64,000 nucleotides of DNA, taken from the NCBI RefSeq assembly GCF_963576545.1, contig NC_083639.1, positions 20,864,118 through 20,928,117 of the forward strand, in the 5' to 3' direction. Both the position numbers and the translations under genes were made by a program. Positions 39,774-52,155 of the stretch are shown one piece after another. The notes under the pieces are model-generated. The model saw only the letters and a list, made by a program, of their open reading frames with translations. It did no database searches and had not been told where the DNA came from. Every line of letters starts with the position of its first letter. Positions within the stretch are counted from its first letter, which is position 1. This DNA is from Limanda limanda (Eukaryota > Chordata > Actinopteri > Pleuronectiformes > Pleuronectidae).

Positions 39774-40899
39774 TGAAGTCTCAGGTTTGCATTGTATGTG
39801 TATGACAATGCAAACCCAATTAACTATGAATATTCACTTCCTATGTTACTGAGAGTGAATTTGTTTGGTTGGATTTAGAGTTTTCAACAAATGTGGCAGG
39901 TTGACATGTGTCTCATTTAAATGCATCATCCAGCAGAAGCTACACAACCTCTAATTCTCTAATTTAGAGAATAATGCTAATTGCTTGGTGAACATACTGG
40001 ATTGTCGGTGAAACAAGGTATTATGCTTCTCGCGGTGTGATGATCACAGTTTAGTCACCTTTCCTTGTAACACTACATCACTCTACCTGTGTACACTGTG
40101 ACTGAATCTAAACATCCTCCTCCTCCTCCTCCTCCTCGCTCCCCTAAGATGAGCAGCAGCTGTAGTGTGGTGGAACTGGCATGTCTCATCTTTAACCTTC
40201 TTCCCTTGTTGTGATGTTCAGGCACTTCTGCTGTTTTTCTTTTTTACCCCTGAGTCATCCCTCATGAGCATTCTGGTTCCTGCGTGTAACCCACTTCTCT
40301 CCAGCCAGCGAACTGTTTCCAGCGAGGAATGAGGAAGGAAGCATCCAGAATAGACCCTCGATGCACTGTAAACCTATTTCTGACTGCATCACCTTGAACG
40401 CCCCCAGAATCTAGATCTCGTGTCTCACACGCGAAGGACTAAAGTTAGTCATTACTGCCAGTCAGGTGTGTTTTCAGCAGGTTAATGGGAGAAGATTTAA
40501 GTGAAAAATGTGACTGCTGTTACATTACACAGCTGTGAATTCACAGTCTCTCCGCAGTTTCTTCATCCAGTCCCCCCCCCCACCCCACCACCACCTTCCA
40601 AACCTCCACCCCTTCTCCTTTTCCTCAAAATTCCTCCCCCTCTCTCCCCATCTCCCTCATTTTACTGCCATGCTTTATCTACCTGTCATACCTTTGATCG
40701 TCTCACAGACAGAGGAATAAAGCAGAAGGGGTGAGGATGAAGAGAGGACTGTCCTTCAAAATCAAACCTCCCCCATTTGTATGCGTGCGGGTAGGTTGCC
40801 AAGCAACAGTTAAGCCTTTCCCAGGAGCCGCAGCTTGTTTTGTTTTTTTTATCTCTTTTGCACGATTGCTTATCGCTTGGTTTGCTGTTAATAATGGTT

Positions 40900-41200
40900 T
40901 ATGAAAAAGGATGAAAAACAAATAAAAAAGCGATCGCTCTCCGATAGGCTGACCCCGGCAGGCGTGCGCTTGCTAACGAGGCAGGATAGTTCTCTCCCGG
41001 CTCGACTCACAGAGTGCATTAATTGCAATCTGTAACCGATTTGGTTCGCCACATCGTTTTTTTTTAATTAACTGCATGAACAGCTTGAGATCAACAGTAA
41101 GCCCACCAGCATCATCTAAAGTCATTTACAATCAGCAGGCCTCCAACTTGAAACTTTTAATTAGGTTGCATAGTTAGTCTCCCTCCGCTCGCTCCGTGCA
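40900..41200. promoter_or_regulatory. Possible conserved noncoding element upstream of klhdc8a
   Basis: About 2.5 kb upstream of the klhdc8a start codon lies non-repetitive sequence with GCGATCGC, TTAATTAACTGCATG, GCATTAATTGCAATC and AATTAGGTTGCATAG, homeodomain-like TAAT cores packed together. No open frame explains it. Conservation cannot be tested here. Confidence 0.25.
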
Positions 41201-44200
41201 GGGACCTTCTTTAGATGTAAAGCCACAGAAAGCTTCATTCATTAAACGAAGCATAATGAAATGAATGTTAATTTCATATCATGTCATATCACTGATTAGT
41301 TACTTATCAAGCTTCCATCCGACTCTTAATGACAATAACCATGATTTATGATAAACAGGTTGTAGCGGAGGAGCAACATCTGAACTCAGTCTGCTGGTTC
41401 TCCTGCTCATGGACCCTAGATGCATGAATATGCAAATAGTGAGATTGCAAACGCTAACCTGAAGCCAAGGCACAAATCCAGCCAGTAATAACGTTTGATA
41501 CAACAAATTGGAATATTTTAGATGACAAAACTGGATCCAACTACACTGCTATGTGAGTTAATCCCGTATTAATCAGACCTGTAAGGAAGAAATCCAGCAT
41601 TGAGAAAAGACTCACATGAGGGAATCAGATTGAATTAACGCTCGCATTTATAGTCCCACATTAATCATTTTTCATGATGTTGTTTTCAGATGCAACTTTC
41701 ACATACATAATCTTTAGCTGAAACATTATTGAATTAGTTAAATTAAAAGAATTTGTGGGTAAATCTGCCCATGGGTTTTACACACTCAATTTCACACCAT
41801 TTACTAACCTCAGTGGAGTTCATGGAACAGTTCAGCATCAGGAGCCTGTCTGAACAAATTCTACTGCAGTTTTGCGATCTTCTCTCTAGAGTTAAAGGCC
41901 ATCTGTCTTGAGGGTACTTCTGCAAGTTTGAAAAAAATATTGGATAAAGTCTCCTGTGGCTCCTGAGGGAATTGCATGATTTCTGATAGAATGTCCCAAG
42001 TTACTTGAGTCAGTTGAGGCCCCAAAAAATCTTCCCTCTGCTTTAATGTAGAGGATCTTGGCCCCATTCGCCATTACAATCTTATGGCAATGGGTAAGAA
42101 CTGTGGGTAATGCAGTGCAGGAAATTTCTGCTTCTGTTGCATCAATTCTTAGCATTTGTTTTAAAACTGCCCACCATGAGTTAGATAATGTTATTATAAT
42201 AAAAACACTTAATAACCGTCTCTTCTCATTTAACACACATATGGATATTAAGTCTTATTAATCAATGATGACACAGCTTTGGACATAAAGGAGGTTGAGG
42301 GGGTGGGTTGGTCTGAGAAGCAGCTGATGCAAACAACTTCAGTGCTGCATGTGTCTGAACAGACAGGAAGCTCCTTCAGTGCTGATACTGAACAGTGCTT
42401 GATCACGAATGAAGGCATTGCTGCCATGTGGCCTAAATCACTATCACATTTTTCAGACGTTCACCATCTGCTGCTAGTTTTTTCATCTACACTTAAAGAA
42501 CATTATGTCCTCACACGGTTGCTCCCATGATACAACATGATGTGAGCACAGTGCAGGTATGACAAAGAGCACAGCATAAATATTCAAAACCAATTTAAAT
42601 ACCATTAATATGCAGCTGATGTGTCTCAGGGTGCTGCACCTGTAGTTTGGTTCATTTGGTCTGGACCAGGGGTGAATGATACGTTGTTGAATTTTGCAAC
42701 AGGCTGCAGGTATCACTGCTCATATGTTCTGGCTGATCAGGGATTCACATGTTCAATGGTTACCATAAGTTATTAGATCGCTTCTTTAAGAGTTCACAGC
42801 CAACAAATAAGCAAATTAGCTTGAAATCACACTAAAATAATCTAATAACCCAAGAAACCATGGATTGTCTCTTTGTCTTTGCAGCATAAACAAACTCCAC
42901 TACCAAGCAAGCCACTTTCTAAAATGATCTTGTTCCGGTTGTTTGGTCTGAACCAGAGTTTTATTGAATACACCAGCTCAAACTCTACTAACCAGGCAAA
43001 GCACAGTACAGCGCCAAAAAGGTTAGCTATAAAATAACCATTATTCAGGCTATTCAACCTCTTTTAAAGGTGTCCATACATGACTTGCAACACAAACACA
43101 GTGGAGGACAGACCGAGAGGACACAGTTTCCCTTCTGTGTTGGAAAATGATAGAACCGCCTAGCATATTAACACACATCTAGGTCGTTACCATGGCAGCC
43201 GATGCAGATTGTTGCTTGACTCTGACATGATCCAACACAACAATCTGGAAGGACATATCTATATAGTGGAATTCAAAAACATGATTTGTCTAACGAACTG
43301 AACATAGTTCATAGCACATAAGTGTGTTTCCACAAGAAAAGCTGTGGTTGATGTTGAGTTTTACACTTCACAAAAATCCTGCATGAAGTATGCAGAATTT
43401 GAAAGATGTTGATATTTACCGTATGGAAGATGTCTCATGAAAGACCTACTGAGTGGTGTTGTGGGAAATGTAGGATCCAGAATTTTAGGGAATATAGAAT
43501 ATAGGCGACATTGTACTAATAGCAGATAACAACGCTCCTCGCAGCTCCTGGCTACTGGGAAGAGTCTTAGAGGCCAAGCCTGATGCCAGAGGCCATGTCC
43601 GCGTGGTGAAGCTGCAAACAAAGACGAGTGTACTGGAGAGGCCAGTGTCCAAAATCTGTTTACTGCTCGAGGGTGATGACAGTTCCTGTAAGGAAAATCC
43701 TGAACACCAAAAGAGTTCAAGATAAGTTCATTTATTCACTTTGAGTTCATATTTTGAGATTATGTTTAAGATTGCCAAATGATTGAAAATAAGTAAACTG
43801 CAAGTAGAAATGGCTCATTTGTAATTTAAATAATTGTCTTTGCCTCTACAAACACAATTAGGGGCCGGTATGTAGGAGCCATATTAACCTTTGTTATCTT
43901 TCTTTATTAGCCATGCGTGTGTGTGTGTGTGAGAGTGACACTGTGTCTGTAGGTGTTTTTACCCCACCTACAGGACACCTGAACTGAACCTGAGAGGCGA
44001 AGGGTGGAGCCAAGAGGAAAGGCTTAAAGAGCCAGCCACAAGAGCATCTGGGCGTGGCTGAGCGAGGCAACACTTTTTTGACCATGTTTTGTGACGTTCA
44101 ATGTGCTCTACGAGAGACTCTTTAGTTTAATGTATTTAGTTTGTTTCAAGCAATTTGTAAACCATCTTTTTTCTACAATAAATGGCCAAAGGGACCAACC

Positions 44201-44857
44201 GGACAAACCTCTACTCCTCATCTTTTATACATGCGTCAGGATCAAACCCAACTCAGCCACCAGTAGCAATAAAATAGAAATTGCTGCTACAGTCAGTATA
44301 TATTACCCCCTGATGATTTAATTTCAGCTCGGCTTTTCATGTAACCTCTTCTAAATCTTCTAAAACTTAGTGGAAGTACAGTATTAAGAATGCTGAACTT
44401 ACCCTTAAAATGTGGACTACCTATATCTCTCTGACAAAGAGAAAGTGGAAAAATATAAATCCCCAAAACTACTGGTTGCACTTTTGTTTGTGATAAGGGG
44501 TAGGAACCAATCTTTTTTCCAAATCCAGTGCCAAACTGGAACCACTCTCGTGCCCAATGTGCATTAGCATGTTTGTGTTGAGTTTGTTTTCACAAGTTTA
44601 GAGGCCAGTAAACATCCCTAATAGACATCATGGGGTCCTATTTTACACTAGACGAGAAGCAGAGTGAGGGAATTGTCTTTGCGTGATTCAAACAGATGCA
44701 GTTGTCTTTTTTCCAGTCCAGCACACACATTGTTTAAAGAGGAAATACACATGAGCCAATCTGAGCACCTGTGGGTGTGTGGCTCTTAAGATGAGGTTTG
44801 GTCAGACACATTTTAATCAAACTCATTTCTGAGTCAGAGAAATGATTGAAATTTTGA

Positions 44858-44925
44858 CCTACATTACGTTACATATAATTTAGCTGACACTTTTATCCAA
44901 AGCAACTTACAATACCCTACAAAAT
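44858..44925 (+). repeat. Dispersed fish repeat fragment
   Basis: CATTACGTTACATATAATTT followed by AGCTGACACTTTTATCCAAA and GCAACTTACAATA is a very common teleost interspersed motif. It is short and its ends are unclear. Confidence 0.6.
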
Positions 44926-46587
44926 ATGTGATCTGAAATCAGTAGAGCTGTATTTCTCTTGTATTTTAAAGTTGCAGCACGAAGATGGTAATAAACCTAC
45001 ATAGGTGGGTGCCAGCGTGCATTAACTCTTAACTCACACACAGAAGATCTATTCCTATGAAGAGAAGTCGTCTCTTTTATTCCCGGAAAGATTCCAATAA
45101 GCATAGCAAATCACCAAGGTGCAAACATGCCTGGCATTTAAAGAGAAAGGGGGATTACATTCCTTCATGAACCTTACAACTGGTGCAGTGATCATTTCTA
45201 CCATTTCTTCTACTAACAAAAGTGGAAAATGTGCTTAGTTAAAATAAAGCACATGATATTCAACAATAAACCAAATTTCAAATTTAACAGCAGCCTATAC
45301 GCTGATATAAGGTTTGAATTCTGAAAAAAACAAACGTCTGTGTATGGCTATGCTTTAATCATCTTCTTGCTTGGCTTGTGATTTGCGAAAAGGCTTCAAT
45401 AGCGTCCTACACCAGGTTGTTTTTAGTGCTGTGACTTATTGTTTATGATTTAGAGGTCAGTTGAGAAGCTGGTGGTGCTTTATTCTGGTCTACAACTGAT
45501 CCTCCCTGTGCTCCCGCTCTCTTGTTCTCTGTTGGGGCTGGCAGTTCAGTAAGGGATCATTTATTGACTTGTATTTAATTAGTCTGCAGTATTCAAATAG
45601 TGCATCTGTGCTGCAGTCTGTGACTGCCTTCAGAACAACACAAAAGTTGCCAAGATCTGTTAGTGTCTACAAGCGTGTGTGTGTGTGTGTAGCAGCAAGA
45701 ATGCAGGAGAAGAAACCTGGGCTTTATCATATTAACAGCGTTTCACACAGGCCTGGTTTTAACAATGCTGAATTCGTCCCCCAGAGCTTCCACAACAGTT
45801 CCACCTCCGTGAGTCTGATACAATCTCTGCTGGTTTGGCTCCAACAATCCTTATCTGGTGAAGTTCAGCGCAGGCCAGCTACGTCATGGCAACAGCCTGC
45901 TATTGATACAGATCTATTTAACTTCAGGAGCGAGAAAAGCTCTTTGCAAAGTAAAGAAAGTGGATATGCGGCAATTCTGGTTTATCAGTACAGGCTTGTG
46001 AGTAGATACTCTGGGACATTTTCATGTAAATAAATATATGCTTCATTTCTTTCTCTGTAAAGAAAAAACATAAATGCTCTTCTCTATAGATATGAGAAGA
46101 ATCTCAACCAACACAACATTCTCCATCTGTTTCTTAGTTAGCTAATGTAAACAGACCTTTTTCACAGCAGACATTTTGACATGTCATTCAGTGTATTTAT
46201 GATGTAATGACATTTATGATGGCTGAATTCCTCATAGAACAGGTCCTGCTATTGTGCGTGATTGCTCACTGAAATAGCTTGCTGATGGGACATTTAACGG
46301 TAGAGGTGACATGACTGAGTTTCTGCTCAGGAAATGGTTCCTTTTACCGAGACCTGTCCATCACCACTGGCAATGCAGTGGTGGTGCCAATTCTGAAGCA
46401 GAGGTACCCGGTGGTGACCCTGCAACAATGCAGCAGAAGCACACTTGTCGATTCCTCCTTAACAACATCAGCCAGATACGACCAATGTGCTCATCAGACA
46501 TGCTTGTTTTTATTTAAAAGAGATTTTAATTCAACAAGTTGGTCTCATAGTCACATTTATGTCTTACTAAGTATATGGTCTGTTTTT

Positions 46588-46802
46588 TATTACCGCTTTT
46601 CTAGTCTTGATGACCACTCAAAGTGCTTTACAGTACAATTTATTGTACTGTTTGTCATTCCCACGATAACACACTTATTCATAGAGTGCATCGATGTGCA
46701 GCACGTTTTCTATGAGGGTTCAGTATCTTGCCCAAGGACTACTTCGGCATGGAGATGGGGAAGACTGGTAAGAGGGCGAGTGCTCTACCACATCAGCCCC
46801 TA
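46588..46802 (-). repeat. tRNA-derived SINE, minus strand
   Basis: On the minus strand the head is GGGGCTGATGTGGTAGAGCA. The body contains TCCTTGGGCAAGATACTGAA and the element ends AGTGGTCATCAAGACTAGAA, the same 3' body as the SINE at 24349. Confidence 0.75.
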
Positions 46803-47918
46803 TGTTAGGAAGAATATCATTTTCATATCACTATCAACACAGGACAAATCCAAAATGCCCTAAAGTCCAAATAAGGTAAAGGAACGAGGAAGAAAGCACA
46901 ATTTTGCAGAATGTAATGCCCCCCTTCATCTGCTAAGCTAACAGCTACAGTGACCACATTTGTAAAGCAGTTTTTTAGTTTAAACACGCACCAAAGTCAA
47001 GGTCACTTTAGCACACAGACTGGAGCAACCGATGAGTAAGTCAATGTCCACTGTTTAATGGACAACCCAATCTCTGTCCTCAGCCAGTCGCCCATTGTAT
47101 CTGAATTATTATTTTCTTAACATAAATATCAGATCATTTACTAAATGTGAATCATTTTTCTTCACACATGAAATGATCAAATATAATATAAGCAAACAAG
47201 GGGCCCAACTTAACGTCTTCCCATCCAACACCTATAAATTGTCTGATATTAAATAAGAAACTGGACTCTTTGATATATTAGAGGATTCAGTGTGAAAAGC
47301 AGGAGTTCCCCTCATGCTCAAGATTGTCATTTATTAATGCTTCAGCAGCAGAATCATTTTTCACATCAATCACTGATACAGCCTGTGGAAGAGCATAAAA
47401 CACTATTGTTCCTTCAAGAAACGGTTTTCAATATATACTGTTCTTTCTCTCTACTCCTTCTCCCACACAGTGCAAAATATCCCACCGGGCTGGTGAGCAC
47501 TGTCTCTTCTTGTGATATGTGTATGTCTGGATGAACTTCTACATACAGTAACACGTATCTCTAATTGATTGAGCCAGCAGGCTTAATGTTTTTTTTTAAT
47601 TGTTTAATTCAACTGCGGCACCACAACAGCTAGGCCCTAAATGCTTCTTCATGTTTAAAGTTGGGTTGTTAATTTGTTTCTGAGACAAATTTATCTTATT
47701 TGTCAAAATCCTCTTTTTAAAATAGCCCTCGCAGGACCCCTGGTGTAATCGGACTGAAGTAGACTTCAGAGCCAGAAATTAGAGATCAATTCACTGAATA
47801 ATTAGCTTCTTGCAGTTAGGCAGTGCGTGTTCATGTGTTAAGGGGATGTAGCTTTGACGAGAGATGGGAGCGGGTAATATGTATGTTCTTGCAAGCTTTT
47901 CCAGGATTACCAACCCTA

Positions 47919-47931
47919 CACTCTTAACCCG
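47919..47931 (+). repeat. Left terminal inverted repeat
   Basis: CACTCTTAACCCG is the exact reverse complement of 55865-55877. It is preceded by CTA, which mirrors the TAG after the right end. Confidence 0.9.
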
Positions 47932-49620
47932 AATAAGTTGACATTACTTGAAAAAGTTAAGGAAACCCGTTGCCTTAAACCGTTTAAGTTTTTACAAAAG
48001 GTAAAAACTAAACAAGTTAAGTTGTATTAACATAAAAACCTTAGTTGATTTGGTCCACGTTTTCGAGTTTACATTAGTAATCTAAACTCAAAATCATAAG
48101 TTAACATAAATTAATTCTACTAGAAAGTCTAAGTGAATTGAAATTATAATTTTAAGTTAAACAAACTAACATGTTTAAGTAATAACAACTACAACATTAT
48201 TTAACTCTACTTAAAATCTTTTGTTAATGTAAGTGATGTCTTTAAGTTTAATGTAATCATATTGAGTTTGCAAAATGCATTGTTTAAACAAAATCAAATG
48301 AAAAGTAAGACATTAAACAATACATATAAATGCTCCAATGTATTTTATTCTTGAAAAAACATTTCAAATGTATTACAGTAATACAAAAAAACTGCCTGTA
48401 ACACTTTGTTTGGTGAAGGATCACAGACGTACTGTATAACAATAGCTGCTATATCCTTGTAAACATTATGACCCATACATCAGTGACTTAACTAAACTGG
48501 AAATAAAAATGTAACACTGTTTTAGAGATTGTATTAAATCAACTGAGTACCAAATGCAGTCAAACATACACCTCTGTATCTTGCACTGTACAATACAAGT
48601 GGCTGAACATTTGTTTTACTTATATCAGTTTTTACATACCACAAAGTAATAAACACTGAGTCAGTGTTGACATTTTTGACTTTTGTCCACCTATTAGAAC
48701 AATAAACAACAAAGCGTAATCGGCCTCTTCCACTGTTGCTAGAAGTACTGTTATAAACTAAGGCAAGTAAACCACCCATGACAATCGTTCTCAAATAGCT
48801 TGAATAAACTAAATAAAAATTAGTTTGAGAGGGATTATAAAACAAAGCATTTAACAATCTGATGTATGTATAAACAACAGGACATATAAACTGGCTACAA
48901 GCCTCTAAAACTTAAACTGACTGGAGAAGGCCAGATAAACCGTGTCAATTTTCCAATCAGGTGAACACAATATTCAGTCCTGAGCATACACCACAACACA
49001 TATTGTACCATGGAACACACATGGCTGGACATGACTGTCTGTCATTAAACTTAAATAAAGTCTTGTATAATACAAAATAACAAAAAGCTGTTTTACGTTT
49101 CCTCTATCAATCGTGACGAGGGGGAATTAAGTTATTTGAAGCTTGTGTTGTAGTTGACAACTAATTCTATAAATTCCAATTTTATAAAGCTTTCCTGCCT
49201 CAGTGGGCACAGGTGAGTTAGTTATGTCATCATGGCTATGCAGTCAGCAGCACCAGATGGCTGAAAGTGATGATGTCACTAGCTGGGGTCAAGTGCGTGT
49301 CCGAGTGCGAAATTGTGTTTTGTTATGTGCTATTCACATGTAGCCAGACACCAAGCTTGTGGATTTGTCCATATGAGACCGAAACTTTATATATAATTAT
49401 ACATATTATACATCTAGTGCTAACATCTTCATTTATGTTCGTTAGAAAACTACAGTCAGAAATATACACACAGAATTTTTTTTACAGATACAGTCATGTA
49501 GAAAGGGCAAAGCAACTTGTGGATTTGGAGTTTTTGTGGGTGCATGGCCTTTTTTGAGACCATCCATTGAATATGAACTGACCTAAACCACATTGACACA
49601 GTGACCTTCACTTAGGATCA
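47932..49620. other. Left subterminal, noncoding arm of the transposon
   Basis: This is 1.7 kb with no gene. The first 350 bp are dense in AAGTTGAC/GTTTAAGT-like motifs in both orientations, probable transposase or accessory-protein binding sites. The first minus-strand AATAAA I find after the SAMD3-like stop is at 48349-48344, a plausible transcript end. Confidence 0.6.
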
Positions 49621-49941
49621 TTACATTTGAAGTTGGTTTTTCAGTGTTTGCAACCTTGGTTTTAACGCACTCTGGCCCAACGATAGAAGTACCTGTTGAA
49701 TGAACTGGAATGTGTGCTTCATCGACTTGGGGTAGTTGAGGTGAAGTGCGTATGCAAGTCCAAATAGAAGACAAACAGCCCTCGGCAGGTCTTCAATGTT
49801 CCCCATCACCACTTTTCCCTCAATGACTATCTTCAAAGATGCTGGATAGAGATGCATGGAAGATGACAGCATTGCACCTTCCTGCTCAACAAGAAGGATC
49901 CCAATGTCGATGTGTTGGTAGGAATCATCATCATCAGAGTC
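49621..49941 (-). CDS. SAMD3-like exon 4 (stop)
   Basis: The acceptor is TTCTTAAG/GACTCT. It encodes DSDDDDSYQHIDIG and the conserved tail FGLAYALHLNYPKS...LKPRLQTLKNQLQM, ending in TAA. Confidence 0.82.
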   Translation of the reverse strand, partial: DSDDDDSYQHIDIGILLVEQEGAMLSSSMHLYPASLKIVIEGKVVMGNIEDLPRAVCLLFGLAYALHLNYPKSMKHTFQFIQQVLLSLGQSALKPRLQTLKNQLQM

Positions 49942-52155
49942 CTTAAGAAGACAAACATAAGAGCACAAAGACATCTCTGTCATTAAATAAACATCAGTAA
50001 CGTTTAGCAATGTAGCTTAGTCATGGGATAATGCGACACATGAGGGAGGGCTGAATTGGTCATGATTAAAGGAGTAAATTAACAAACACATCACCAAAAA
50101 AAAAGCAACATTATACTTTCACAATTTTATATACCCTTTGATAAAGAAAGAGGTTACTTACAAAGCAAGCTTTGAAAAAGTCGTTGGGGTTGTCCTGAAG
50201 AAGGATGGGAAGGCCTCTGAGCATCATTGTACGAATATCTGTTGGCTCTGTAGTCTTTTGGAGAGTAATATGACAACAAGAGTTAGAAACTGTGGATGAC
50301 AGGAAATTAATGGTTTGTATGCGAGTGCTCAAATAACCAAGCAAAATTTGTATTGTACTGCACAATTAATAAAGTACAACTTTTTTGGAAAATGACATAA
50401 GCTGTGAAAACAATGCAAGTACAGGATGGGTATGGACCAACCTTGGTCTCTTGTGATAGCTGAGTCAACTGCTGCCCAATGATTCCTCTCTTACATCGAA
50501 ATATTTCAACAAGACGAGGACTGTGCCGATCGATGCCATCAAAGAATTCTTTTTTGAGGTCCTTTCCCACAATCCTTCTGAACTCCATGTAGATCTGAAA
50601 AATACAGACAAAGTTACATTAAAAATATGTATCATTTAAAGTTTTTACAAGCTTTCAGACAAAAACAATACAAGTGAAGTAACTTGTGACAACTTCTTCA
50701 GATGTAATAAAGCAGAAAAACATAACATGCCTCCATACTGCTCGTGTGGAGTCTTCCGAGTGTCACCAGGTTACGACATTCAAATTCAACTTGAAACTGC
50801 GTCATTTACACCAAAATGTCCACTACCTGAAGTAGCTATGCTACTGCACAGCCTAGGGCGAGGGCTTGTGCGGAGTGTGCTAGGGTGAACAGACTCCAGA
50901 GGATATCAGAGGACATTTAGGCTAAAAACTTGGTGTAAATGACGCAGTTTCGAGACGAATATGAATGTCAGGGCTTGGTGACACTCAGATGACACCACTG
51001 ATGGAAGCAGAATGGAGACATGTTAGGTTTTTTTCTGCAGTTTAATTACGCCTGAAGAAGTGGTCACAAGTTACTTCACTTGTATTGGTGCTTTTAAGTG
51101 TTTTGTAGACTCAAACACTTCACCCACCCCTCAATATGACCTGGTGGCGAGAATATCATGTGTGAACATACCTGGTCTTCTATGAATAGAGCAGGCCAGC
51201 GTTCCATCATCGTGCTTATGGCAGGTTCAGAGTCCACCACCTCTTTTCTTCTCAAAGCAAATGTCAAGTCCATCATCTGTTTCACAGGTTTTCCATTTGG
51301 TTCTCTCTTCTGCATTTCATCAACTAAGTCTTTGCGGGCACCCTCAAGGGATGACTGATCAAATCCCTCTGGAAAGTTGGGCAAGTAGTTGAGTTCTCCT
51401 TTTTTTGCTTTCTTAATATTTTTCTTAGCTGGTTCTCCTTCTGCCGAATGCGCTCCCCGTTTACCTGCATTCACAGCAACATCAAGGCATCCGGATCTTC
51501 TGCACTTTGTTCTGTAATTTCCCATTTTGAATTTTAGACTGTTTTTCCAACCACCACAGCGACTGGTTGAGCCTCGTTCCTGGAGACATGGGTGCTTGTT
51601 TATCAGTGCTGCAGCAACTTTCTCAAACTGAGCATTATCTGGATATGCTGTATATGTGTAAATGCTCTCTGCCAGTCGTTCCAGGATCTCATGCTTCAGT
51701 TCTTTAGATACTTTCAGGGGTGTGCCGTCACGAAAAAACAGCAGATCTGCTTGCCTGAGTCTGTATGCCACATCGACAGAAAAATTTGGGATTTCAAATT
51801 GTTCTGGCCAATGTTTCTGTCGCTCCTGTGATGATCTGGAGAGGATCTCCGTATCTGCCGTACTGTGTGTGTCATTCAAAATGTCATCAGACATTGAGAC
51901 TGATAGCAGCTCCAGGATAGGGATGACTTTCAATGTTGGTTTTTCTGGAAGATCCGCAATATCTGTCAGATTGCATAGTTCGTAATTAAAGTCAGGGTCT
52001 TGGTATTGGAGACTGCAGTTGTAATCAAGTCCAAGTGATTCTTTAAGCTTGTCTATCAAATCCTTGACTGTGGTAGGCCTTGTATTCAGGATGACTTTTC
52101 TTATGTCTGCCTCCGTGAGAATGACCCTCAAGGTCATCTTCTGGTGGGCCGCCAT
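49621..52155 (-). CDS. SAMD3-like transposon accessory protein, four exons, 516 aa
   Basis: Exons in order are 52155-51172, 50594-50442, 50254-50162 and 49941-49621. All introns are phase 0 with GT..AG, and the stop is at 49621. Residues 7-78 look like a PB1/ubiquitin-like fold (basic start, LQYQDPDFNYELCNLTDI). The middle carries FSVDVAYRLRQ, a conserved GWKNSLKFKMGNYRTK block (202-217) and a basic stretch (KKNIKKAKKG, 244-253) that may be a nuclear signal. The last exons give PKSMKHTFQFIQQVLL and LKPRLQTLKNQL. The pattern matches the highly multiplied fish proteins usually named 'sterile alpha motif domain-containing protein 3-like', but no SAM domain is visible here. It lies inside the transposon, 295 bp after the transposase. 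A role in DNA binding or regulation (like plant TnpA) is inference. Confidence 0.82.
50162..50254 (-). CDS. SAMD3-like exon 3
   Basis: It has 31 codons encoding TTEPTDIRTMMLRGLPILL and NDFFKACF. The donor GCTTT/GTAAGT is strong. The acceptor CCAAAAG/ACT is weak but is the only one preserving phase 0. Confidence 0.75.
50442..50594 (-). CDS. SAMD3-like exon 2
   Basis: The acceptor is TTTTTCAG/ATCTAC and the donor GACCAAG/GTTGGT, giving 51 codons with phase 0 at both ends. It encodes IYMEFRRIVGKDL through QQLTQLSQETK, continuing the conserved 'DRHSPRL' region of the family. Confidence 0.8.
50666..51087. repeat. Foldback repeat nested in SAMD3-like intron 1
   Basis: Two long arms (roughly 50666-50830 and 50925-51087) are imperfect reverse complements, with outer ends CAATACAAGTGAAG and CTTCACTTGTATTG. 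The right arm and following sequence up to about 51160 resemble 12575-12850 elsewhere in the window (shared CTTGGTGTAAATGAC, GTGTTTTG..GACTCAAACAC and CACCCCTC blocks), so it is an interspersed fish repeat. It sits within a 577-bp intron and ends close to the exon 1 donor. Confidence 0.75.
51172..52155 (-). CDS. SAMD3-like exon 1
   Basis: This exon encodes 328 codons from the ATG in CAAGATGGCGG to FIEDQ, with donor GACCAG/GTATGT in phase 0. A pyrimidine-rich tract ending in TTTCCAAG directly before the ATG looks like a splice acceptor, so an upstream leader exon is likely. Confidence 0.82.

Larger units (their letters stand above)
38444..40899. other. Upstream flank of klhdc8a
   Basis: It presumably holds the 5' UTR and any leader exons, which I could not place. 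It includes the GGAT-tailed repeat, the 11-bp repeat cluster and a C-rich tract at 40570-40660. Confidence 0.4.
41201..47918. other. No supported gene
   Basis: Unique-looking noncoding DNA with two repeat fragments (44858, 46588). No coding exon could be supported in either strand. Confidence 0.5.

Noticed and set aside
45569..46033. Plus-strand open frame of 154 residues
   Set aside because: No recognisable domain, low-complexity VCVCVA from a GT run, and no splice or start context. Treated as chance.
47917..47918. Calling the TA flanks a certain target-site duplication
   Set aside because: The flanks are CTA and TAG, so TA can equally be the outer part of a longer inverted repeat. It needs an empty site to decide.
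51094..51171. Continuation of the SAMD3-like frame past FIEDQ
   Set aside because: The extra residues are intron sequence. A GTATGT donor at 51171 joins in phase to the conserved next exon.
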